A DNA stretch of 64,000 bases from JAJFJD01 sp965228975 (GTDB taxonomy: Bacteria > Pseudomonadota > Alphaproteobacteria > UBA8366). Where the stretch lies: assembly GCA_965228975.1 (NCBI GenBank), contig OZ245851.1, forward strand, positions 4,464,001-4,528,000, given 5' to 3'. The position numbers were made by a program, and so were the translations under genes. The stretch's first letter is position 1; the number at the start of each line of letters is the position of its first letter. Positions 18,712 to 24,783 of this stretch are shown here, piece after piece. Below the pieces are notes generated by a model, which was given only the letters and a program-made list of their open reading frames with translations, was not told the DNA's origin and ran no database searches.

Positions 18712-19293
18712 ATGAACCCGATGCCCGAATCCACCTCCCGACTCACACCCATGCATCTCGAATCGCTGACCCCGGATCAACGGGCCGTCTACGACGCGGT
18801 CAATCGTCCGCCCCGGGGGCAGCTAGGATTCAACGGGCCATACGCCGCCTATATCAAAGCGCCCAAGATCGGCGGGCCGGCACAGGCCCTGGGAGCGGCG
18901 GTCCGGTTCGATACCGAATGTCCGGAAAACTTCAAGAAGATCGCGAGCTGCATCGTCGGCCAACATTATCAAGCTAAGTTCGAGTTCGCGGCGCAGACGC
19001 CGTATGCGCTGAAGGCCGGCCTATCGGAGTCCGTGGTCGACGCATTGCGCCGCGGCGAGCGGCCGGACTTCGACGATCCCGACGAGGAACCAATTTACGA
19101 TTTCTGCCGTCAATTGGTTCATATGCGCCATGTCGACGAAGAGACCTATACTCGCGCCTGCACGTTGATCGGCGAAACGCAATTGGTCGAGTTGGTCGCC
19201 ACCGTCGCCTACTACACCACCGTCTGCATTACGCTGAACGCCTTCGACATCCCGCTCGCGCCCGGCATGAAAGACCCGTTCCCGGACGGCTAG
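18712..19293 (+). CDS. Carboxymuconolactone decarboxylase (CMD) family protein
   Basis: All-helical protein of 193 residues in the CMD/AhpD-like superfamily. Helical segments with ENFKKIASCIVGQHYQAKFEF and YDFCRQLVHMR match the subgroup that lacks the CxxC peroxidase pair of AhpD; only single cysteines occur (Cys70, Cys80 region). Such proteins sit in aromatic or lactone catabolic clusters as decarboxylases or uncharacterised partners. The ATG at 18712 follows AAAGAGGCG. It is the first of four plus-strand genes (dehydrogenase, RraA-like, O-methyltransferase), and its 5' region (18604-18711) is shared with the divergent PrpD-like gene. Confidence 0.8.
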   Translation: MNPMPESTSRLTPMHLESLTPDQRAVYDAVNRPPRGQLGFNGPYAAYIKAPKIGGPAQALGAAVRFDTECPENFKKIASCIVGQHYQAKFEFAAQTPYALKAGLSESVVDALRRGERPDFDDPDEEPIYDFCRQLVHMRHVDEETYTRACTLIGETQLVELVATVAYYTTVCITLNAFDIPLAPGMKDPFPDG

Positions 19294-19390
19294 GCGACGC
19301 CGAAGGCGGACGCGTATAGACTGGCATCGGATTTCGTCCGAGGCTCTAAGTCCGATGATCGCGTCGGACGGTCTGCGCGAGGAGTACGAC

Positions 19391-20446
19391 ATGAAAGCCA
19401 TGGTTTTGCACAGGGCCGGCGAGCCCTTCGTGCTCGAGGAGCGCCCCGACCCGACGCCCGGGCCCGGCGAAGCCGTGGCCCGCGTCTTGGCGTGCGGCGC
19501 CGGCCTGACGATCCAACACGTCCGCGCCGGGCGGACCAATGCGGATTTCCCGATCGTTATCGGCCATGAAATCACCGGCGAGATCGTCGCCATCGGCCTG
19601 CAGGCAGAGGCCATGCCGGTGATAGAACCACTGCGCGAAGGCGACCCGGTAACCTGTTGGTTCTATTTGATCGGCGGCGAGGACCGTTGGACACGCTCCG
19701 ACCGTCCCACGATTTCCACGCGAATCCGCGGTCACGTGGGGCGGCAGATCGACGGCGGCTACGCCGAATACATCAAGCTGCCGCTGCAAAACTTCATCAA
19801 GCTGCCCGAGGAACTTGATTGGCGAAGCCGACCCGCCGAAGCGGGCGTCATCTGCGACGCCATCGCGACGCCGTACAAGGTTCTGCGGCGAGGCCGTGTC
19901 GGCCCCATGGATACGGTGGCGGTGTTCGGCGCGGGCGGCGGAGTCGGGATTCATCAGGTCATGATGTGCAAATGGGCGCGGGCGCGGGTCATCGCCGTTG
20001 AAATCGCCGCCGATAAGTTCCCGGCCTGCCGAGACGCCGGTGCCGACGCGGTGGTCGACGCGCGTTCCAACGACGTGACCGAAGCCATTCTCGACCTGAC
20101 CAACGGCGCCGGCGTGGATGTCGCGATCGACTACGTTTCGTCCGCCCGAACGTTGGAACAAGGCGTCGCCGCCCTCGGCATCGGCGGCCGATTGGTCACG
20201 CTCGGCGGCTCCGTCGGCGAGCCGTTCTCCGTGAACGCCAAAGTCATGCTCCGCAAGGAGCTTGAGCTGATGGGGAGCCGATACTGCACGCGGCAGGAGG
20301 TTGTCGACTCGTTGGCATTGGTGGCGCGCGGCGAGATCACGCCGGTCGTCACCGAAACCTATCCGCTGGAACAAGCGGAGCACGTGCATCAACGTCTCGA
20401 GAAAGGCCTGGTTACCGGCCGCGCGGCGCTGATGATCGGCGCATGA
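19391..20446 (+). CDS. Zinc-type medium-chain alcohol dehydrogenase without structural zinc lobe
   Basis: NAD(P)-dependent MDR dehydrogenase of 351 residues. Catalytic-zinc positions are recognisable: Cys in LACGAGLT, His-Glu in IGHEITG and Cys in AGVICDAIATPYK. The Rossmann motif is VAVFGAGGGVGIHQ. The four-cysteine structural-zinc loop found in most members is absent, replaced by CWFYLIGGEDRWTRSDRP. GAGGAG lies 7 nt before the ATG at 19391, which rules out the ATG at 19355. It oxidises an unknown alcohol or hydroxy-acyl compound; clustered with an RraA-like aldolase and an O-methyltransferase. Confidence 0.87.
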   Translation: MKAMVLHRAGEPFVLEERPDPTPGPGEAVARVLACGAGLTIQHVRAGRTNADFPIVIGHEITGEIVAIGLQAEAMPVIEPLREGDPVTCWFYLIGGEDRWTRSDRPTISTRIRGHVGRQIDGGYAEYIKLPLQNFIKLPEELDWRSRPAEAGVICDAIATPYKVLRRGRVGPMDTVAVFGAGGGVGIHQVMMCKWARARVIAVEIAADKFPACRDAGADAVVDARSNDVTEAILDLTNGAGVDVAIDYVSSARTLEQGVAALGIGGRLVTLGGSVGEPFSVNAKVMLRKELELMGSRYCTRQEVVDSLALVARGEITPVVTETYPLEQAEHVHQRLEKGLVTGRAALMIGA

Positions 20447-20565
20447 TTTGAGGCGGGTTGTTTGCCCGTCGGTCAGGAGCGGGATTGGCCGGGCGCGATC
20501 GTATCGAGCTATATTTGGTTTCCGTGCGCACCGCATGAATTCATGAAATTCTGGAACACAATAAG

Positions 20566-21189
20566 ATGGCCTTGAGCGATAAAGACCGCGACGTCTTTCT
20601 CACCTTGCAGAGCGGACATATCAGCGACGCGATGGAAGGACTCGCCTTGCCTCGCACCGTCCTCCACGGCTTCACCTATCTGGGCACGCCGGGCGGCAAG
20701 ATGGTCGGCACGGCCTTTACCGTGCGTCAGGCGCCCAAACACGCAACGGCCTCGCGCACCGAGTCAATGGTGAGCCATGCGAAGGTGTCGGGCGAGCTGG
20801 CGGCGGCGGGTGACGTGGTGGTCATCGATGCCGGTGGGCGAACCGATTCCGGGACGTGGGGCGAGAATCATTGCATGCGCGCGGGCGCCCGCGATGTGGC
20901 CGGCGCGGTGATCAATGGCGCAACACGGGATGCGCATGAAATTCGCGGCCTGAACTTCCCCGTTTTCTGCCAAGGTTTCTCGCCGGTAAAGAGTCTCTGG
21001 GACCTCGAGACGGTCGGACTAAGAGAACCGGTGACCATCTGCAATGTGCAAGTCCGGCAAGGCGACATCGTCTTCGGCGATGAAACCGGCATCATCATCG
21101 TTCCGCCCGAGCAAAGGGACGCCATCCTTGAGCGCGCTTTGCGTATCCATGACCAAGAAGCCGAATACACAAAACAGTTCACCTCGTGA
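20566..21189 (+). CDS. RraA-like protein / 4-hydroxy-4-methyl-2-oxoglutarate aldolase family
   Basis: A 207-residue member of the RraA/HMG-aldolase fold. The metal-site region reads GENHCMRAGARDVAGAVINGATRD, giving the spacing G-x20-R-D that separates class II pyruvate aldolases from RraA proper. The aldolases cleave 4-hydroxy-4-methyl-2-oxoglutarate or 4-carboxy-4-hydroxy-2-oxoadipate to pyruvate plus an oxoacid in protocatechuate/gallate catabolism. A 12-bp palindrome, CATGAATTCATG, lies at 20534-20545, 20 bp before the start. The Shine-Dalgarno is weak (GGAACA). Confidence 0.83.
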   Translation: MALSDKDRDVFLTLQSGHISDAMEGLALPRTVLHGFTYLGTPGGKMVGTAFTVRQAPKHATASRTESMVSHAKVSGELAAAGDVVVIDAGGRTDSGTWGENHCMRAGARDVAGAVINGATRDAHEIRGLNFPVFCQGFSPVKSLWDLETVGLREPVTICNVQVRQGDIVFGDETGIIIVPPEQRDAILERALRIHDQEAEYTKQFTS

Positions 21190-21311
21190 AGGTATGGGGG
21201 TAGATGAGCAACAACCGATGTAACGCGCAATTTTAACAGGCCGCCGATGATCGGACTAACCGCGTTCGCACGTCCCCGCTTCCGTAAATCCATGAAGGTG
21301 ACATAACGATA

Positions 21312-21977
21312 ATGTCCAGTCGCACTCTCAGCCTCGACGATACGCTCTACGCCTATCTCCTGAACCACTCCCTTCGCGAACCGGAACCCCTTCGCGGGCT
21401 GCGCGACGCCACCGCCAGCCATGCACGCAGCCGGATGCAGGTCTCACCCGAACAAGGACAATTCATGCGCCTTTTGGTCGAGCTTCTGGATGTACGCATG
21501 GCGCTGGAAGTCGGCACCTTCACCGGATACAGCGCGTTGTCCGTGGCACTCGCTCTTCCGCCCGATGGCCGGTTGATTTGTTGCGATGTCTCGGAGGAAT
21601 TCACCGCCGTCGGCTTGCCGTATTGGCGCGAGGCAGGCGTCGCCGACAAGATCGATTTGAGAATCGCGCCGGCAACGGAAACCCTGCAGTCGCTGATCGA
21701 CGGCGGCATGCAGGAGAGTTTCGATATGATCTTTATCGACGCGGACAAGGAAAACTACGATGCCTATTACGAGTTGGGACTCACGCTGTTGAAGCCCGGC
21801 GGGCTGGCCTTGATCGATAATGTCCTGTGGAGCGGCCGCGTCGCGGACCCGGCCAACATGTCGGAAGACACGGTATCGGTCCGCGCCTTGAACGAGAAAA
21901 TTCATGCCGACGAACGGGTGACCATGAGTCTGCTGCCGGTCGGCGACGGATTGACCCTCGCCCGCAAACGGCCGTAG
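21312..21977 (+). CDS. Class I SAM-dependent O-methyltransferase (CCoAOMT-like)
   Basis: Methyltransferase of 221 residues in the catechol/caffeoyl-CoA O-methyltransferase family (Methyltransf_3). SAM motif I is ALEVGTFTGYSALSVAL; the metal-binding positions are the Asp in FIDADKENYDAYYE and the Asp-Asn in LIDNVLWSG. The N-terminus shows the usual RMQVSPEQGQFMRLLV helix. It probably methylates a catechol-type hydroxyl, or acts in secondary metabolism. It closes the plus-strand series begun by the CMD gene and is convergent with the lipocalin-like gene, 25 bp away. Confidence 0.9.
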   Translation: MSSRTLSLDDTLYAYLLNHSLREPEPLRGLRDATASHARSRMQVSPEQGQFMRLLVELLDVRMALEVGTFTGYSALSVALALPPDGRLICCDVSEEFTAVGLPYWREAGVADKIDLRIAPATETLQSLIDGGMQESFDMIFIDADKENYDAYYELGLTLLKPGGLALIDNVLWSGRVADPANMSEDTVSVRALNEKIHADERVTMSLLPVGDGLTLARKRP

Positions 21978-22002
21978 GCATCGAAGCCGCTATGTCGCCC
22001 GA

Positions 22003-22416
22003 TCACTTCCGATTGCCATCGTCGGACGGCCGCCAAATCCTCTCCCAGAGAAGTTCGCGCTGCTGCTTCGTTCCGTTATAGAGGCGGAGGGGCGGCCGCA
22101 GCGTCAGCCGGTCGCCATCGAGAAACGCTTCCCGGACTTGCTCGCCGCCGATACGCCGGGCGTCGGACGCGATATCGACGGCCGTGGTCAAGGTGGTTCC
22201 GCGCAACGTATAGAAGCCGCCGTAGGAGCTGTATCCACGGCCAGGGTCATCTCCTACCTCCGTGTCGCCATTGCACAAGGCGGCCAGCATACGGCCCTCC
22301 GCGGTAAAGACGATTTGGCCGAGCGGACACCGGCCATATGGCGGCGGTAGGCTGTTCCCGGCCTCGTCCCAAGCCTTGCTCTCAACAAGGCGCCATATTC
22401 CGATCAACGGGTCCAT
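22003..22416 (-). CDS. Lipocalin-like domain protein, 5' signals cut off by the IS1595-type insertion
   Basis: Small beta-barrel protein of 137 residues resembling the bacterial lipocalin-like (Lipocalin_5) family: GIWRLVES near the start, GQIVFTAEGRMLA, and a C-terminal LLWERIWRP. The true start is the ATG at 22416. Its A is the first base of the 8-bp target duplication. Removing the transposon and one duplication restores GAAGGA 8 nt upstream of this ATG (now stranded at 24474-24480). At present the ATG is preceded by only 7 native bases and then the transposon end, with no Shine-Dalgarno. The coding frame is intact, so it may be silent or driven by the element. Ligand unknown. Confidence 0.78.
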   Translation of the reverse strand: MDPLIGIWRLVESKAWDEAGNSLPPPYGRCPLGQIVFTAEGRMLAALCNGDTEVGDDPGRGYSSYGGFYTLRGTTLTTAVDIASDARRIGGEQVREAFLDGDRLTLRPPLRLYNGTKQQRELLWERIWRPSDDGNRK

Positions 22417-22423
22417 AACTTTA
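22416..22423. repeat. Target site duplication TAACTTTA, left copy
   Basis: TAACTTTA immediately left of the transposon's first G matches the right copy at 24466-24473 base for base. Eight-bp duplications are characteristic of the IS1595 family. Confidence 0.93.
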
Positions 22424-22448
22424 GGGGTGTATCCCTTTAACATACGGT
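22424..22448 (+). repeat. Left terminal inverted repeat of the IS1595-type transposon
   Basis: Begins GGGGTGTATCCC and ends AACATACGGT. It pairs with the complement of 24441-24465, with four mismatches at repeat positions 4, 6, 13 and 16. Confidence 0.92.
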
Positions 22449-22474
22449 TTGACGTGTTGAATTGAGGCGCGTAT

Positions 22475-22494
22475 CCTTCCCGCAAAGCGGGAGG
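22475..22494 (+). promoter_or_regulatory. Hairpin sequestering the Shine-Dalgarno of the first cargo gene
   Basis: TCCCGC (22478-22483), loop AAA and GCGGGA (22487-22492) form a 6-bp stem, extendable to 8 bp with one G-T pair. The 3' arm contains the GGGAGG Shine-Dalgarno that serves the ATG at 22503. Folding would hide the ribosome site, a way to keep cargo expression low when transcription reads in from outside. The structure is seen; its function is inference. Confidence 0.5.
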
Positions 22495-22502
22495 TACTGT
22501 AA

Positions 22503-22913
22503 ATGCGGGAGTTCTTATGGGCACTTAACGCAGCCTTGCTTCTTGCGGTGTGCCTGATGCTATTTTGGCTGGTCCCCGCCCTTACTGTAAAAGGCAATTC
22601 GGAAGACCCGGAAGCCCTTAAAGATGCCCTCACTGCGGCTCTGCAGCTAGGCCGCCTCGATCTGGCGACAATCATATTGGCTGCCCTAGGGGTAACCCTT
22701 GTCTTTGGAGGCATTTTCAGCTTTTTTCATTTCCGCCACATAGCGGAAGAGGAGGCAAGAGTTGTCGCCCAGAAGGTGGCCAGCGAAACAGCGCGGGGAA
22801 GCGTGGAGGCCGCGCTCCCTTCAATGGCGCGTAATTTGTACTATCTAATGCAAGAGGACTCTGTTACCGATGCAGACGCAGATCGCATAGCGGAGGGACA
22901 GGAAAATGGCTGA
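22503..22913 (+). CDS. Two-helix membrane protein, transposon cargo
   Basis: Unrecognised family, 136 residues. One hydrophobic helix spans about residues 5-30 (WALNAALLLAVCLMLFWLVP) and a second about 53-77 (LATIILAALGVTLVFGGIF). They are separated by a short acidic segment and followed by a cytoplasmic, Ala/Glu-rich, probably helical tail. GGGAGG lies 8 nt before the ATG, within a hairpin. The 3' end overlaps the metallopeptidase start by 8 nt, so the two are likely translated together. A membrane partner or sensor for the peptidase is a reasonable guess only. Confidence 0.75.
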   Translation: MREFLWALNAALLLAVCLMLFWLVPALTVKGNSEDPEALKDALTAALQLGRLDLATIILAALGVTLVFGGIFSFFHFRHIAEEEARVVAQKVASETARGSVEAALPSMARNLYYLMQEDSVTDADADRIAEGQENG

Positions 22914-23415
22914 AACGACGCTAACTGATCAATTGCAAATCATTAACAGCTTCCGAGAACGGGTTCCGGTGGATGTGTTCGGATTGGCTAGCGCGTTGGG
23001 TCTTGAGTGTGTCGAGGGATTCCTGGACCCACAGATATCTGGAATGATAGAGCGTGTTGACGATGATGATTTTCGTATTGTGGTGAATTATAACGATCCG
23101 CAGACGAGGCAACGCTTTACTGCGGCTCATGAACTTGGGCATTACATCTTACATCGCGACAAGATTGGTGATGGCGTTGACGATGACAGGATGTATCGAA
23201 GCACTCGCGTCGGAAAATACTTCAACACGGCCATCGGACGAACGCAGGAAACTGAGGCGAATAAGTTCGCTGCAAACCTATTGATGCCGCACCACTTGGT
23301 AGAAAAGATTTCTGTGGGGCGCATTAGGAGTAGAGAGTTGGCGCGCGATTTGGCTGAGGAATTCTTGGTTTCTGAGCAGGCTATGTGTATTCGACTTGGC
23401 GTTCCGTACGACTAA
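22906..23415 (+). CDS. ImmA/IrrE-family zinc metallopeptidase, transposon cargo
   Basis: Putative Zn-dependent endopeptidase of 169 residues. The HExxH motif is in AAHELGHYILH (His75, Glu76, His79), and the downstream third-ligand segment ETEANKFAANLLMP (Glu117) follows the ImmA/IrrE pattern. Known relatives cleave Xre-type repressors (ImmA on ICEBs1, IrrE in Deinococcus), but no HTH protein is encoded in this element or next to it. It overlaps the membrane-protein gene by 8 nt and shares TAATG with the next small gene, giving a three-gene translationally coupled unit. Confidence 0.88.
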   Translation: MAETTLTDQLQIINSFRERVPVDVFGLASALGLECVEGFLDPQISGMIERVDDDDFRIVVNYNDPQTRQRFTAAHELGHYILHRDKIGDGVDDDRMYRSTRVGKYFNTAIGRTQETEANKFAANLLMPHHLVEKISVGRIRSRELARDLAEEFLVSEQAMCIRLGVPYD

Positions 23416-23588
23416 TGATTAGTCTCCGCAAGGCCCTCAAAGAGGGTAAGCTTAAGCAGTTTATCCGTGAACATGAAAATGACGAGTCCGGCGACGTTCA
23501 GAGGCTGGACAAGGCGCTCAAGAGGCCGGTTTCTCGAAAGTCGAAAGAAGCTCAGAAAGCATCATCTCGGAAATCTCGCGGCGATTGA
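23415..23588 (+). CDS. Small basic protein (57 aa), transposon cargo
   Basis: Short frame starting MISLRKALKEGKLKQF, rich in Lys, Arg and Ser at its C-terminus, with no membrane helix. Its ATG overlaps the TAA of the metallopeptidase gene (TAATG), which supports coupled translation. Its last 71 bp overlap, antisense, the 3' end of the transposase gene. Family not recognised. It could be a substrate or inhibitor of the peptidase, or a transposition accessory (inference). Confidence 0.55.
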   Translation: MISLRKALKEGKLKQFIREHENDESGDVQRLDKALKRPVSRKSKEAQKASSRKSRGD

Positions 23589-24402
23589 AGCGGTATTCGA
23601 ATTCCTTCGCGTACTTTTCGAGGTATTCCGGCGACACGCTGATGTGCGTTCCCTTGATGGAGCATTTCAGGTGACGCCAGAAATTCTCAATCGAGTTGAC
23701 GGTAACTCCATTTTCGGAAACGTAAGCGCCTGCGGCATGGTTCACGGTGTCGTGCTTGTAGCCTTTGTGAGCGAGTCCGCCATATGAGGACAATTCATCG
23801 GTTTCGATGGATGTGCCTTTTTCAACATTGTCTTCGATGATGGGGTGCAGAGTTGCGCGGCGAACGTTTGGAACGACCTTAGTCATCAATTCACCATCGC
23901 GTTCCATCATGCCGAAGACGACCGATTTACCGGCTGCGCCGCGACCACGTTTACCTTTGCGTTTGCCGCCAACCATTGTTTCGTCGATTTCAACTATCTC
24001 GCCGTCTCCGCCCAAAGGCTCGTCGCCGTCGATCTCGGCCATGTGCTCGCGAATTTTATGTCCCATGCGATGGGCGCATTTGTAGGTAACGCCAAGCTGG
24101 CGCTGTAATTCTTTGGCGGAAACACCGTGCCGTGTCGTGGTGAACAAGAACACGGCGTAGAACCACAATTGAAGGGGCGTGCGCGACTTCTCGAACAGCG
24201 TGCCGACTGTTGGGTGCAAATGGTTGCCGCACCATTGGCAGGAATAAGCGCGTTCGGCTTTGATGGGATACCACTTAGCCTCACGGTTGCACTTGGCGCA
24301 TGTGTAGCCTTGGCCGAACCGGACCTCGAACAGATGCGCTAGACATGCATCGTCATCGGGGAACTTTTTGAAGAACTCTCTAACCGTGGTCGGCTTGGCC
24401 AT
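23518..24402 (-). CDS. IS1595-family (ISXO2-like) transposase
   Basis: DDE-type transposase of 294 residues. The N-terminal zinc ribbon has Cys35, Cys38, Cys55 and Cys58 (CAKC...CQWC). A helix-turn-helix-like segment lies around KELQRQLGVTYKCAHRMGHKIRE. The catalytic core carries Asp140 (VEIDETMVGG), Asp202 (ETDELSSY) and Glu239/Asn240 (NSIENFWRHLK), as in the ISXO2-like domain. GGAGGAAAGAG just upstream selects the ATG at 24402 over 24417. The gene is intact, so the element may be active. It transcribes towards the cargo genes and overlaps the last one tail to tail. Confidence 0.95.
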   Translation of the reverse strand: MAKPTTVREFFKKFPDDDACLAHLFEVRFGQGYTCAKCNREAKWYPIKAERAYSCQWCGNHLHPTVGTLFEKSRTPLQLWFYAVFLFTTTRHGVSAKELQRQLGVTYKCAHRMGHKIREHMAEIDGDEPLGGDGEIVEIDETMVGGKRKGKRGRGAAGKSVVFGMMERDGELMTKVVPNVRRATLHPIIEDNVEKGTSIETDELSSYGGLAHKGYKHDTVNHAAGAYVSENGVTVNSIENFWRHLKCSIKGTHISVSPEYLEKYAKEFEYRFNRREISEMMLSELLSTFEKPAS

Positions 24403-24440
24403 ATCTCTTTCCTCCATGGAATGGATATGATGACTCGACT

Positions 24441-24465
24441 ACCGTATGTCAAGGGGATATATCCC
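24441..24465 (-). repeat. Right terminal inverted repeat of the IS1595-type transposon
   Basis: Reads ACCGTATGTC inward to outward and ends GGATATATCCC; it is the complement of the left repeat with four mismatches. The transposase start lies 38 bp inside. Confidence 0.92.
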
Positions 24466-24473
24466 TAACTTTA
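24466..24473. repeat. Target site duplication TAACTTTA, right copy
   Basis: Identical to 22416-22423. Directly to its right, TTCCTTC (24474-24480) is the complement of the GAAGGAA that originally preceded the lipocalin-like start codon. Confidence 0.93.
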
Positions 24474-24783
24474 TTCCTTCGGCAGAGTCGAGGACATCGT
24501 CCGTCACATCGCACAGATTGCGGTAGGACAACTATCCAGTATGGCGTCCAGCCTATTCGACGACAATTTACGAATTATTTCTAACCCTAAACCGGATCCG
24601 GAATTCCCCGAGTACCGCTCCCACAGGTGCTTCGGAACCGGCTTCGCATCACAGCGATTACTCCCGCGGGCGGCTTTCTTGCGACCGTTCGGGTGCCTTT
24701 GGTACTGTGACCAATACGATCATTCCAATGTCGGACGAGGTGTGGCGGGCGCGGCCGCGTCACGAACAGAACGGTAGGTATCT
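24466..24783. other. Intergenic region with the stranded 5' signals of the lipocalin-like gene
   Basis: 318 bp without a gene. Its left end carries the displaced Shine-Dalgarno (minus strand, 24474-24480) and presumably the promoter of the lipocalin-like gene. Its right part must drive the MmgE/PrpD gene at 24784. No clear promoter hexamers were found. Confidence 0.6.

Larger units (their letters stand above)
22424..24465. mobile_element. IS1595-family transposon with three cargo genes, 2042 bp, complete
   Basis: Bounded by 25-bp terminal inverted repeats (22424-22448 and 24441-24465; 21 of 25 positions match, beginning GGG and ending ACATACGGT inwards) and flanked by a perfect 8-bp duplication. 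It carries an ISXO2-like transposase on the minus strand and, on the plus strand, overlapping genes for a membrane protein, an ImmA/IrrE-type metallopeptidase and a 57-residue basic protein. IS1595-family elements with passenger genes are known. The sharp ends, intact transposase and perfect duplication suggest a recent insertion. It landed exactly at the lipocalin-like gene's start codon. Confidence 0.95.

Noticed and set aside
19346..20536. 396-codon minus-strand frame
   Set aside because: Antisense shadow of the zinc-type dehydrogenase.
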